In this document: positions 1 to 9,675 of the stretch, piece after piece
Layout of the letters: each line of letters opens with the position of its first letter
Position numbering within the stretch: position 1 is the stretch's first letter
Notes under the pieces: generated by a model
The model's database searches: none
What the model saw: only the letters and a program-made list of their open reading frames with translations
What the model was told of the DNA's origin: nothing
DNA from: Enterococcus lacertideformus
GTDB lineage: Bacteria > Bacillota > Bacilli > Lactobacillales > Enterococcaceae
DNA: 64,000 nucleotides
Direction of reading: 5' to 3'
NCBI GenBank assembly: GCA_015680865.1
Contig: JADAKE010000008.1
Span: forward strand, 99,183 to 163,182
Translations under genes and position numbers: made by a program

Positions 1-481
1 GTTTTCCATCGATATAGTGTAAATTCATGATTGCTTTTTTATGACAGAACCAACAAATCGTTTTCATCTCTTCGATCTTGTCTGCATAAAGCAATAGGTA
101 TTTTGATCCTTCGAACAATTCATTTCTAAAATCATTCTTTAGACCAAACGCCATTACTGGAATGTTTAATTCATCAACAATCTTTGTAAACGCAATTACA
201 TGCTTTTTCTTTAAGAATTGCGCCTCATCAATCAATATACAATATGGCTTATGTTTCATTTTCAAAATGACTTCATACACATCAGTTTCTTCAAAAATCG
301 GTGTAGCTTCTCGCTTTAAGCCAATTCGACTTGAAACAACCCCCACACCATCTCTTGTATCTATTCCACTTGTCATTAAAACAACTGGTTTATTCTGTTC
401 TTCATAATTGTGCGCTACTTTTAAAATTTCGATTGTTTTACCACTATTCATTGCGCCATACTTAAAAAATAATTGTGCCAT
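1..481 (-). CDS. tdk: Thymidine kinase, C-terminus cut by window edge
   Basis: Reading leftward from ATG at 481 gives about 160 residues that run off the window. Near the N-terminus is a Walker A loop, GAMNSGKT. In the middle is a Walker B-like CILIDEAQF, and near the window edge a zinc-finger half, CWFC. Together these are diagnostic of type II (bacterial/human TK1-like) thymidine kinase, which phosphorylates thymidine with ATP in the salvage pathway. A ribosome binding site (GGAAGG) precedes the ATG by about 9 bases. No frame problem is seen in the visible part. The family is usually about 190-200 residues, so roughly 30-40 residues are missing beyond the edge. Confidence 0.95.
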   Translation of the reverse strand, partial: MAQLFFKYGAMNSGKTIEILKVAHNYEEQNKPVVLMTSGIDTRDGVGVVSSRIGLKREATPIFEETDVYEVILKMKHKPYCILIDEAQFLKKKHVIAFTKIVDELNIPVMAFGLKNDFRNELFEGSKYLLLYADKIEEMKTICWFCHKKAIMNLHYIDGK

Positions 482-1639
482 AGCTTTTTTCACCTTCCAG
501 TTTGCTCCTATGGTATTATACTTGATTTTCAGCATTTTTTACAGTGAGAATTTTCACTTGAGTAAAATCATATTTTTGACTAAATATTTTTAAATAATTA
601 TTGCTTTTAGATTCTTCTGAAACGATGTGAGAAATTGCAAAACGAAAAATAAAAAAGTTAGATCTATCAACTATTACTTTTATGAACTTAGATACAACGG
701 ATCATAAACTCAGATATTCTTTCGGTCTCACTTGTTCTTTTGTATATTCCTGATACACTATTCAGTTTAGAAAAGCTATAGCAGATACTAACACCACCTA
801 GCTAATTTTTTCATTGATTTTGCCAAAAAATATTGATTACCTTAAACCTCATAATAGATTTGACAGGCATAAATTCAAACACCAACTCAAACAGATCAAG
901 TTTCCATTGATAAAAATTTATACTTTTTGTTATAAAAAAAATTATTTGTGAACCCAAGTGCTTCGATAGTTTTAACTATTATTGAAAAAGAAGTATAAAT
1001 TCAAAAGAGAAGACGAGCATCATCGCTCTTATTTCTTGATTCGTTTTCAAAAGGTATATGTACTTACTCTTCTATTTTGTGCATATATAGATACACCAAA
1101 CTATGTTATTTATCGTACAAAATAAGCAAAACACTAAAAATTTGTTCTTTATCTATAACCAATAATTAGCATATATTCTCTAAATTGTTTTTTTAATGAT
1201 CGGCCTTTTTTCACATAGCAATAAGGATAAAGCCAATACTGATGAGTTCGGCACAGGTGTGATTTTCCTTCTTTCTTTTGATTTAAAATATTCCTAACTT
1301 TTATATTTTATGCTGTTTAGTTAATTTACAAAAGGTTACGTAGCTAGAAATCAGCGCTAAACTTCATATAAATGAAGTTTAGCGCTGATTAATAACAAAA
1401 ATTATACTATAATCATATATTATCGAAAAAATAACACTCTATTATCTTATTTAATATGTTCTATTAATTTGGTTATATATATTTTTTTATATAACATTTC
1501 ACCTTTTTTGATTATAGATTTATAATTTATTTAACATATTAAACCAATACAACTACAACCATTTTTTAGTATATTCATCTATTCGATTAGCAGTAGCGTG
1601 GATTATCTTTATCAGACAATTATTATGGAGGAAAACATT
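482..1639. other. AT-rich intergenic kilobase without a supported gene
   Basis: No open frame here has a ribosome binding site and convincing protein-like composition. Short open frames just inside 5' of tdk are its shadow. The stretch is strongly AT-rich, with many stops in all frames. It contains one clear structure, the 19-bp perfect hairpin at 1349-1390, listed separately. It may include degraded remnants and the promoter for the protease at 1640, but I could not assign a -35/-10 pair with confidence. Confidence 0.6.
1349..1390. repeat. Perfect 19-bp inverted repeat, 4-nt loop
   Basis: Arms at 1349-1367 and 1372-1390 are exact reverse complements around the loop ATAA. The arm begins AATCAGCGCTAAACTTC. 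There is no run of T on either side, so it is not a standard intrinsic terminator. It lies about 250 bases upstream of the protease gene. Confidence 0.85.
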
Positions 1640-2397
1640 ATGAAAAAAAATTAACATTATTAAGTTTATTAGTCGGAACTACCTTTAATATCTTTATGGA
1701 AACAAAGAATGTCGAAGCTGCTCCAATGAAAAATCTATCAGAACTACAAATCCGCTCGATCATAGGTACAGATGAGCGTATAATAGTGATGAATACAAAA
1801 GAAGCTCCCTACAATAGCATAACATTTATCGCTGTAGACGGTGCTGTGGGTAGTGGTGCTGTAATTGGAAAAAATACCGTTTTAACTGCTGCTCATGTTG
1901 TAAAAAACATTCGCAACAATCCAACTAAAGACAGTATTTATGTGGTCCCTGGAAGAGATGGCTCAAGTGTACCGTATAGCAAGTTTAAAATAAAAGCTGT
2001 CCATATTCCGCAAAGCTATATTGAAAAACCAAGTGTAGATACAGATATAGCAGTAATCACCGTTGACACATTAGATGGTAAGAGCATAGGGGACATTGTA
2101 CCTATCTTACCTTATAAGCTGACCAATACCGTCGAAGTTGGAACAGATTTAGTCACTGCCGGTTATCCGGGTGATAAACCTTGGGGAACAATGTGGACAA
2201 GTAAAGGAAATTCCTTAGACCAAACTAAAACACGTATATACTATAATATGGATACTGCTGGCGGACAATCCGGTTCACCGATCTATAATTTAAATAATGA
2301 AATTATTGCCGTTCACACAACAGGAGCAGGAAACAAAAATTTTGGTACAAAATTAAACGATGAGTACTATCAATTTGTATCAGAAAATATTTCATAA
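1640..2397 (+). pseudogene. V8-like glutamyl endopeptidase; signal peptide out of frame by one A
   Basis: The mature part (from 1696) has the trypsin-fold triad of the Staphylococcus V8 / Enterococcus SprE family: LTAAHVV (His), VDTDIAVI (Asp) and GGQSGSP (Ser), at about residues 67, 117 and 192 counted from the in-frame Met at 1696. A good ribosome binding site (GGAGG, 1628-1632) precedes ATG at 1640, but that ATG runs into a tract of eight A (1643-1650) and stops at once. Adding one A gives a normal signal peptide (MKKKLTLLSLLVGTTFNIF) joined in frame to the protease. As written, the protein would lack its secretion signal. This is either slippage (phase-off state), a fixed mutation or a homopolymer sequencing error. 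The product would be a secreted serine protease cleaving after glutamate. Confidence 0.85.
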
Positions 2398-2469
2398 CGT
2401 ATAAAATTAAGTTTGCTGTTAACAAAAAATGAGCTGTCACATTTAAAGTGTCTACTATACATAATAGAT

Positions 2470-2521
2470 AAAAAAGAATAGCAGGAGCATTCTTCTTGAA
2501 CACTTCTGCTATCTTTTTTTA
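2470..2521. terminator. Bidirectional hairpin terminator between protease and lepB
   Basis: An A-rich left flank, a stem formed by AATAGCAG with CTGCTAT, and a run of seven T at the right edge. It lies between two converging genes (protease ending at 2397 and lepB ending at 2556), so it can serve both strands. Confidence 0.75.
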
Positions 2522-2555
2522 AAGCTGAATCTCAGCTCATCTTTTATTTATAAAA

Positions 2556-3125
2556 TCAGATGATCGTGATTTCATTTAATGGCCAATAACGGAAAACGAC
2601 CTTCCCTTTAATCATGTCTTTATCGACTAACCCAAATATTCGACTATCTTTTGAGATTAAGCGATTGTCCCCAAGTACTAAATACTTGTCTTTTGGAACA
2701 ACATACTCAAAATCACTCGTAAACTTTTGTGAGTTTTCTGCTTGTGCCTGAAAGGCCTCATTATAAGAATACTCATTATTTAGTTTATCCTTTGCAAATT
2801 CTTTTTTGAATTCATCTAAATAAGGTTCATTATACTTTTTACCATTGATCGTTAGCTGATCATTTTCCATTTTCACAGTATCACCGGGCATCCCAATGAT
2901 CCGTTTTACGATCATCCGTTCCTCATCCCCAGGTTCTTTTGTCGTGATAATATCAAAGCGTTCGTATTTTGAAATTTTTGATGAAATCAATCGTTGTCCA
3001 TCGTTCAATGTCGGATCCATTGAGTGCCCATTTACAGTAACTGGTGTAAATACGTAAACGCGCGCTAGCAAAATGGCGACGAATACTACAATCAAAACAC
3101 CCCAGTTTTTTAAAAATTCTTTCAC
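2556..3125 (-). CDS. lepB: Signal peptidase I
   Basis: The protein has 189 residues and one N-terminal membrane segment (about residues 8-26), typical of Gram-positive SipS/SipT-type enzymes. The catalytic Ser is in GHSMDPT (S35) and the general-base Lys in MIVKRIIG (K74). The C-terminal family box GDNRLISKDSR is present. It cleaves signal peptides of exported proteins on the outer face of the membrane. A ribosome binding site (GGGAGGTAGG-type) lies just upstream of ATG at 3125. The gene ends at a shared terminator, and two co-oriented genes of a small cell-surface operon lie upstream. Length and motifs are complete. Confidence 0.95.
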   Translation of the reverse strand: MKEFLKNWGVLIVVFVAILLARVYVFTPVTVNGHSMDPTLNDGQRLISSKISKYERFDIITTKEPGDEERMIVKRIIGMPGDTVKMENDQLTINGKKYNEPYLDEFKKEFAKDKLNNEYSYNEAFQAQAENSQKFTSDFEYVVPKDKYLVLGDNRLISKDSRIFGLVDKDMIKGKVVFRYWPLNEITII

Positions 3126-3332
3126 AACCTACCTCCCGCATTCTTTTTTCTTATTCTTCTATTTAATTTTTATTGTTCTTTCTCATTTTACCTTTTTTAG
3201 AAACTAAAAGAAAGAATAAGTGTGTTTCTTTAACAACGATCTTATTTCTTTTCACTTAAGGTAACAACCAAGAGACAGTTGCTTATTTGTATTTTTTTAC
3301 TTTTTCATTTTTGCTTTACAATAGCTAAATAT

Positions 3333-4118
3333 TCATTCTCTTCTTGCATGTTTTCTACGCTGGCTACGACTGTAAACCGTGGATTCGTCTTTCATTTGTG
3401 GTTGTGCTTTTTTAACAATCAGCTTCAAACGGTAAGGTTCGTGATATCTTAAACCATCTTTGACAAAATCTCCACCAATAATAAATAATCCCACTGGTAC
3501 GATCGTGTCATTTGGCGAATCCACCGCAATCTTTCCGATAGGTGTTAAATCACCATAATTTTTTCCGATACTCAATGTATATTCTTTTTCTGAACTTCTT
3601 TTAACATAATAATAAGGATAGAGCGTATGACGATCGATCAAGTACCCGTCCATTCTTCCCAGATCGTTTACCTTTATTTCTCCACTTTCAATAAAATAGC
3701 GAACGTTTTCAGCTAATTTCAATTGGTAATCTTCAACATAAGACACATTGATTTCTTTTGTATTCACTGTATCGATTGTTAGATTAGACATTTGATTGCT
3801 CTCTTCTGCTTGAATATTAAATGCTTCATCTGGCAAATATTTAACAAATAATTGGGTAACATCTGCTTTTGTATTTTTGTCAAAGAAATAATAGAACACA
3901 TTTAAAATGGTAAAATATACCAATACTAAAAAGACGATACCATATAAGAAAAACTGCAAATAATTTTGATTTTGCCAAAGCCCATAGATAATCCGTAACA
4001 AATAAAACGTTGGGATTACACTTAATATCGTATATCCCCGATTTAAATATTTAGGACTAATATCTAAATAGCATAAAAACTTATGCACACTATTAATAAT
4101 ATCTAATAAAAATGTCAT
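3333..4118 (-). CDS. Conserved membrane protein of unknown function (DUF6681-like)
   Basis: The protein has 261 residues with two or three hydrophobic segments in the first 95 residues (around YLNRGYTILSVIPTFYLL and FLYGIVFLVLVYFTILNVFY). A soluble region of about 160 residues follows, ending in a very basic tail (RSQRRKHARRE). The soluble part contains a mixed beta-rich stretch. I recall an Enterococcus/Lactobacillales family (DUF6681) of this shape beside lepB, but the name is from memory. Its start overlaps the stop of the upstream Ser/Thr-rich gene by 4 bases (ATGA), which indicates translational coupling. Function is unknown; the location suggests an envelope role. Confidence 0.75.
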   Translation of the reverse strand: MTFLLDIINSVHKFLCYLDISPKYLNRGYTILSVIPTFYLLRIIYGLWQNQNYLQFFLYGIVFLVLVYFTILNVFYYFFDKNTKADVTQLFVKYLPDEAFNIQAEESNQMSNLTIDTVNTKEINVSYVEDYQLKLAENVRYFIESGEIKVNDLGRMDGYLIDRHTLYPYYYVKRSSEKEYTLSIGKNYGDLTPIGKIAVDSPNDTIVPVGLFIIGGDFVKDGLRYHEPYRLKLIVKKAQPQMKDESTVYSRSQRRKHARRE

Positions 4119-4624
4119 TGCGCGTCACCTGCTTGCTGGTTATACATTTGTGTTCCGGCTGGATTTTGAGTTGGCGAGACATTTTTAGCTGCCGCATCAC
4201 TCATTCCCTGGCCTTCCGAACTTGGAGTGGTACTACTTGGTGTCGTTGAACTACTTGTACTTGGTACTGTACTACTTTCACCATTTATTACGTTTGTATC
4301 GGCAGTTTCTGTGCTGCTACTTCCAAGACTGCCACTATTTTTTTGTACACTGCCTGATTGATCGTTAGCATGCGTATTTTCATCTGTAGAACGAGTATTT
4401 TCTTCCCATGTACTTGTCGAAGTACTTGAATGTTCCACATTTTCAGAAGTTTCATTTGAACTTATTTCCGTTGTTGATGAAGGTGTTGTTTCTTCTACAG
4501 TGCTTGAACTAGAACTAGGTGTACGGTAACTTGAACTGTTGACAACACCTGTCGCAGTAGCAACAATTGTTGAAATAGTTAAAACCGCTATGGGCTTCAA
4601 AATAGGTGCTACTTTTCGCATCAT
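4115..4624 (-). CDS. Ser/Thr-rich secreted low-complexity protein
   Basis: The protein has 169 residues. An N-terminal signal-like segment (about residues 9-27, IAVLTISTIVATATGVV) is followed by a long Ser/Thr/Glu/Pro-rich region with repeated SSST and TTPSS blocks, then a short Gln/Asn-rich end. Such composition is typical of a wall-spanning or glycosylated stalk. There is no LPXTG sorting motif, so anchoring is unclear: an uncleaved signal anchor or free secretion. The ribosome binding site AAAGGAAGAG precedes ATG at 4624. It is the first gene of the operon with the membrane protein and probably lepB. The family is not recognised. Confidence 0.7.
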   Translation of the reverse strand: MMRKVAPILKPIAVLTISTIVATATGVVNSSSYRTPSSSSSTVEETTPSSTTEISSNETSENVEHSSTSTSTWEENTRSTDENTHANDQSGSVQKNSGSLGSSSTETADTNVINGESSTVPSTSSSTTPSSTTPSSEGQGMSDAAAKNVSPTQNPAGTQMYNQQAGDAQ

Positions 4625-4795
4625 ATCTCTTCCTTTATTGTTTATTTTTTATCCAATGTCTTCTCATGCGTATTTTCTATAGTAAAAAGGACATTTCAAT
4701 GTACCATTCAAAAATATTTATTTGCATACTTATATTATACTTAACATAAATTTCTTATTTTTTTCTTATATTTTTTTGAAAATTTTATAATGGAT

Positions 4796-5516
4796 CTAAT
4801 TAATTAGAATCGTTGAGTATTCTAAATAAGTTTTTACTTCTTGATTTATCTTTTTTAGGTCACAGCTTTGCTGTTTAGCGGCAAACACACAACCACAGTA
4901 ACACTGATGGAAAATATCACATTCTTTGCACATTTGGATTGACCGCTCATAGCCTTTGTTTTTGCTGGGAAGATAATAGGCACCGTAAATTTTTTGGATA
5001 TCCATCCCTATTTGGTGATCAATGTTGTATTTTTCTTAGGTTAGATCGTCAACACACTGCCAAAATAATAATAACCTAAAATTTGTGATTTTTGTGCGAC
5101 CAAATCTAAGCGTATATTAAAACAGGCATTCCATCTTGCACCGCCTTCTTTTTTATTAGAAAGTTTTTGATCCATCACCGTTTTGTTAAACTCACTAGGA
5201 CGATAGTCGTCGACGATCAACCAAACACCATGGCCTGTCTGTTCATTGAATTGATCAACAAAACGCTTTTGTTCATGTCATCTTCTCAAATATTCTTTTT
5301 TAGGATAAATGTTTGAATTTGAAAAAAGTAAAATGATTTCAGCATACTGGCACATAAATTCTAATTTGTGTGTACTGCCAGAGGCGTACAAGTGTGGATC
5401 AATATCTTTGATCTTACTTCTTCTTGTTGCCATTTTCGAATCATTTTTTGCAGTACCCTATCGTCATTTATTTTCTGATTTTTCATTTCTTTTACAATAA
5501 ACTTTGCATCAATCAT
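4796..5516 (-). pseudogene. queH: Degraded queH (epoxyqueuosine reductase)
   Basis: The C-terminal piece (4796-5005) reads YGAYYLPSKNKGYERSIQ and HQCYCGCVFAAK, hallmarks of QueH (DUF208), the iron-sulfur enzyme for the last step of queuosine synthesis. Upstream, scattered over the other two minus frames, pieces such as FNEQTGHGVW, DYRPSEFNK and ARWNACFNIRLD-like stretches follow the order of QueH. They are separated by at least three frame changes and stops. The N-terminal piece begins at ATG 5516, and its Cys-rich catalytic CCAPC region is reduced to HTCTPLAV. The enzyme cannot be functional. The gene has decayed further than other broken genes here, so its loss is probably older. Confidence 0.85.
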
Positions 5517-5669
5517 TTTTTAGACCTCACTATCTTTCAATTCTTTCATAATTATATGCTATTTAATACCAAATCGAAACAAAACGTACATTTTGTTTAA
5601 GAATTTCTTTGAGTATTATTTCTAACCTCGGTATACTAGAAGAAACTACTTATAAAGGAGGATCGTTTC

Positions 5670-7071
5670 TTGAAATTAAATCTTTTGTTCCGAAAGTTGA
5701 AACGACGAAGCGTTCGTTATGCTTCCAATCATTTTTCATCAATTCAAATCATCGTTTTTTACTATATTATTATGACTGTTGTTTCTTTAGGTTTATTTTA
5801 TCTTCCTTTTTTTCGTGAACCCAACAGCCATGTTTCTTTCATCGATATGCTTTTTATGGCAATCAGTACCGTCAGTGTTACAGGCTTATTGACATTCGAT
5901 ATCAATTCAGTTTTTAATGAATCGTGGTGTCATCTTACTTGAGGCGCTGTTTCAAGTGGGTGGGTTAGGAATCATGATGATTTCAACAGCATTTATTATT
6001 TTTTCTAAACGTAGAATCACCCTAAGGCAACGACAACTGATCATGACGGATATGAATCAACCCCGATTATCTGGAATTGTTCGTCTAATTAGAATTACTT
6101 TCGTTATTATACTTTGGTTTCAAGTACTTTTTGGCGCATTCTTTTCGATTTATTTTTATTATCGCGGTTATTTTGATCATTGGCGTGACGCCATATTTTA
6201 TGGATTTTATCAATCGATTTCAGCTGTGACTAATTCTGGATTTGATGTGACAGGCAATTCAATTAAACCTTTTGCTCATGATTATTTTTTCTTATTTGTA
6301 ATCATGTTTTTAATTTTTATCGGTGGCATCGGCTTTCCTGTATTGATGGAATATCGTGAATGGATTTTATACAAGCGCTCTAAAGCAAAATTACCTTTTC
6401 GCTTTTCTTTATTTACAAAATTAGCTGTATTAGCCTTCGTCATTTTATTTGTTGGAGGAACTTTTTTGATCTTTTTGCTTGAAAAAGATCATCTTTTCCA
6501 AGATTCCAGTTTGAGTGTGAAATGGATTAACTCAATGTTTTATTCTATAACAACAAGAAACGCAGGTCTTCAGATTCACGATTTAGGTAATTTTCAAATC
6601 ACCACTTTGATTGTTTTTTCTTTATTGATGTTTATCGGATGCAGCCCCAGCTCTGTAGGAGGCGGGATCCGAACGACAACCGTGGCGATCATTGGCCTCT
6701 ATCTTTATTCTTTTCTTAAAAGTGAAGACAATATCAATATATTTGGTCGCAGGATCGATAATGACGATGTGCGTAAGTCAGTGGTCGTCTTTATGTTATC
6801 GTTAGGAATGTGTTTTTTTTGCATCGTTTTCTTATCTGCCACAGAAAAGCAACCGCTGATCGCAATTATTGTGGAAGTAACTTCAGCTTTTGGAACAACG
6901 GGTCTATCACTAGGGATTACTGGAAGTTTGTCCATTGTCGGCAAGATTACGATCGCAATTCTCATGTTTATTGGTCGTATTGGTATGCTTTATACATTGA
7001 TGCTTTTCGTTCCTAAAGAAACACGAGATATAGGTTATGAATATCCTACAGAAAAAATTATCATCGGATGA
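5670..7071 (+). pseudogene. ktrB: KtrB/TrkH-type potassium transporter, frameshifted
   Basis: The TTG start at 5670 follows AAAGGAGG. The N-terminal frame covers the first transmembrane pair and first pore loop (STVSVTGLLTFD). The remaining pore loops (SAVTNSGFDVTG, TTRNAGLQIHD, TSAFGTTGLSLG) are in a second frame from about 5917. The four-loop M1-P-M2 architecture is that of the Ktr/Trk family, the membrane partner of the KtrA gating ring and importer of K+. One extra base near 5917-5925 (an A in GAATCG) would explain the shift. Joined, the protein would be about 466 residues, normal for KtrB. No ktrA is adjacent, which is common for Enterococcus. Confidence 0.85.
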
Positions 7072-7395
7072 TTTATAAGAAGTCATTAAAAGAGCGATTT
7101 GTCCTGAGTGATAAAGAAAAAAATATCATAATAGTTTCTCATATTTTTAGATTTTTTGACTTATTGCTGAAGGATAGCTCTTTGAACATCATTTACTCAA
7201 TTTTAGAAGCAAGACAAGTATAACTTTTATTTTTGCCTCACATTCGCCCACTCATTTTTCTCTTTTTACAGCCTAACATTAGAAATAATCGAAACCAATT
7301 CTTAAAAAAAAGAAAAGAAATTTAACCTTTTTTTGAACATATGGTATGATTAATTGAATTTATTCTTCACTAAGACGTTTTATGGAGGTTACATA
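7072..7395. other. Intergenic region with a degenerate palindromic repeat
   Basis: There is no gene. At about 7100-7175 it resembles the dispersed palindromic repeats described elsewhere in the window (an A-rich left half, a TTTTTGACTTATTGC-type right half), but strongly degenerate. A TATGAT at 7345-7350 could be the -10 of murT, without a clear -35. Confidence 0.4.
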
Positions 7396-8748
7396 ATGGG
7401 AATACGCAGTCAACTCGCGATTGCTGTTGGAAAAACATCACAATGGGTATTAAAAACTTTTTTTAAAGGAGGCTCAAGTTTACCTGGTAAACTTGCACTT
7501 AAAATTTATCCACACATTCTAGATAGCTTGGCTAAAGATTATCAAGTGGTAGTAGTTACTGGGACAAATGGAAAAACACTGACTACCGCCTTAACAGTTA
7601 ATATATTACGACAACAATTTGATGAAGTTTTAACAAATCCTACAGGCGCAAATATGGTCCAAGGGATTGTGTCTACTTTTTTACAAGCTAAAACTAAAAA
7701 AGGGCAAAAAAAATTCGCTGTTTTAGAAATCGATGAAGCAAGCTTAAGCAAAGTAACTGAGTATATGTCTCCAGAGTTATTTCTCTTTACGAATATCTTT
7801 CGCGACCAAATGGATCGTTATGGGGAAATTTATACCACGTATAAGTTGATCGTAGATGGCGCAAAGAAATCACCAAATGCTACGATCATCAGTAATGGTG
7901 ATTCGCCAATTTTCAATTCTGTCGACACGGTAAATCCACGTCAATATTATGGATTCGACCATGAAGAAGATCGTGAGCAAATGGCACACTATAATACTGA
8001 CGGTGTCTTATGTCCAAAATGTCATCATATTTTACATTATAAGATGATCACCTATGCAAACTTAGGAAAATATTATTGTCCCAACTGTGACTTTAAACGT
8101 CCTGAACTAGACTACCGATTAACAGATATGGTAAGAATGGACAATGTGTCGGCTGATTTCATGATTGATGGACATGAATACGACATTGAAGTCGGTGGTA
8201 TGTACAATGTCTATAATGCATTGGCAGCTACAGCTGTAGCCGAATATTTTGGTGTCACTCCTGAAAAAATTAAACAGGGACTAGGTTATGATGAAAAGGT
8301 TTTTGGACGGCAAGAAGTCATTGAGATTGAAGGTAAAAAATGCACGCTAGTCCTTGTTAAAAATCCTGTTGGGATCAACCAAGTCATTGATATGATTGGC
8401 TTAGCACCTTATCCATTTTCATTAGTCGCTTTATTGAATGCCAATTATGCTGATGGAATTGACGTTAGCTGGATTTGGGATGGGAACTTTGAATATTTTG
8501 CTGACATGGATATTCCTGCAGTTATTTCTGGTGGTGATCGTCATGCAGATATGACATTAAGGCTAAAAGTGGCTGGAATTTCTGAAGATAAATTAATCGA
8601 AACAAAAGAGTTAACGGATGTAATCAAAAACATCAAGCAATTGCCAACGGAGCATGTATATATTTTAGCAACTTATACAGCTGTCCTTCAGTTGCGAAAA
8701 GAATTAGCAAACCAAGGATTTATCAAAGGAGGGATGAACCATGGCTAA
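7396..8748 (+). CDS. murT: Lipid II isoglutaminyl synthase, MurT subunit
   Basis: Counted from ATG 7396, which has GGAGG upstream and matches the usual family start MGIRSQ, the protein has 450 residues. It has a Mur-ligase ATP loop ([11 protein letters not shown]), a four-cysteine zinc ribbon in the middle ([10 protein letters not shown] and YYCPNCDF) and a C-terminal Mur-ligase/DUF1727 domain. With GatD it amidates the alpha-carboxyl of D-Glu in lipid II, needed for efficient peptidoglycan cross-linking. It overlaps gatD by 8 bases. An in-frame upstream ATG at 7354 lacks a ribosome binding site and would add a poorly conserved extension. It is an essential or near-essential gene and is intact here. 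Confidence 0.95.
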   Translation: MGIRSQLAIAVGKTSQWVLKTFFKGGSSLPGKLALKIYPHILDSLAKDYQVVVVTGTNGKTLTTALTVNILRQQFDEVLTNPTGANMVQGIVSTFLQAKTKKGQKKFAVLEIDEASLSKVTEYMSPELFLFTNIFRDQMDRYGEIYTTYKLIVDGAKKSPNATIISNGDSPIFNSVDTVNPRQYYGFDHEEDREQMAHYNTDGVLCPKCHHILHYKMITYANLGKYYCPNCDFKRPELDYRLTDMVRMDNVSADFMIDGHEYDIEVGGMYNVYNALAATAVAEYFGVTPEKIKQGLGYDEKVFGRQEVIEIEGKKCTLVLVKNPVGINQVIDMIGLAPYPFSLVALLNANYADGIDVSWIWDGNFEYFADMDIPAVISGGDRHADMTLRLKVAGISEDKLIETKELTDVIKNIKQLPTEHVYILATYTAVLQLRKELANQGFIKGGMNHG

Positions 8749-9409
8749 TCATGAATTGAACATTGCACATCTCTACGGTAATCTTATGAACACTTATGGC
8801 GACAATGGCAATTTATTGATGCTTAAATATGTAGCTAAAAAATTAGGCGTTACCTGCCATACAAAAATCGTCAGTCTCCATGAACCCTTTGAAGCTGATA
8901 AATACGATTTAGTCTTCTTTGGTGGTGGACAAGATTTTGAGCAATTGATAATTTCAAAAGATATCCAAGATAAAAAAGAAGCGATAATCGATTATATTGA
9001 AAATGATGGCGTCATGTTAGCGATTTGTGGTGGATATCAACTTTTAGGTCATTACTATATAGGTGCGAATGGGAAAAAAATTCAAGGAATCAGTGCACTT
9101 GACCATTATACGTTAAGTCAAGAAAATAATCGCTTTATTGGTGACATCATCATTCATAATGAAGAGTTTAATGAAACTTATTATGGTTTTGAAAATCATA
9201 ATGGTCGTACTTTCTTAGGTGAAGGTGAACGTCCCTTGGGGAAAGTCGTACAAGGACAAGGCAATAATGGGGAGGATCAATCAGAAGGTGTGATCTATAA
9301 AAATGTATATGGTTCTTACTTCCATGGACCGATTCTTGCAAGAAATGAGCATTTAGCGCAACGTTTGATCCGCTTAGCTCTTCAACAGCGTTATGGCGTA
9401 GACACTTAA
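8741..9409 (+). CDS. gatD: Lipid II isoglutaminyl synthase, glutaminase subunit GatD
   Basis: The protein has 222 residues and a class I glutamine amidotransferase fold. The nucleophile Cys is in [10 protein letters not shown] (C96), and the catalytic His is in GSYFHGPIL near residue 190. It releases ammonia from glutamine and channels it to MurT. It starts inside the end of murT after GGAGGGATGAACC, so the pair is translationally coupled. The length is slightly shorter than some GatD proteins, but the fold and both catalytic residues are present. Confidence 0.95.
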   Translation: MANHELNIAHLYGNLMNTYGDNGNLLMLKYVAKKLGVTCHTKIVSLHEPFEADKYDLVFFGGGQDFEQLIISKDIQDKKEAIIDYIENDGVMLAICGGYQLLGHYYIGANGKKIQGISALDHYTLSQENNRFIGDIIIHNEEFNETYYGFENHNGRTFLGEGERPLGKVVQGQGNNGEDQSEGVIYKNVYGSYFHGPILARNEHLAQRLIRLALQQRYGVDT

Positions 9410-9508
9410 CCTTACCCATTCAACAAGATGCTTTATCATAAAAATCATCAAGAAACTATGAAAAGAGTGTCCCAAAAGTGGCAAAATGCATCGAGTGATC
9501 GCTGACGC

Positions 9509-9569
9509 AATAAGGCGAATCATCTTTGAAAATAGGAGAAACTATTTTCGGATGGTTCGCCTTATTTTT
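9509..9569. repeat. Palindromic intergenic repeat copy (type A)
   Basis: The left half, AATAAGGCGAATCATC, continues to AAAATAG. The right half, CTATTTTCGG, continues to GGTTCGCCTTATT. The halves are near-perfect reverse complements. It belongs to the same family as the copies at 25051, 27522 and 39931 (AATAAGcCGAAGAATC ... GATTCTTCGGCTTATT). It may also terminate gatD transcripts. Confidence 0.7.
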
Positions 9570-9675
9570 AGTAAGCCTTTTTTATGCTATTTAGTTGTAA
9601 AAAAGAGATTGATCCAAATGAGGCTTAGATAACATCTAAACTAGTTTATCTAAAATCCTACCTGCTATTGTACCT

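Noticed and set aside
162..593. Plus-strand frames over the tdk gene
   Set aside because: They are antisense shadows of thymidine kinase with implausible composition.
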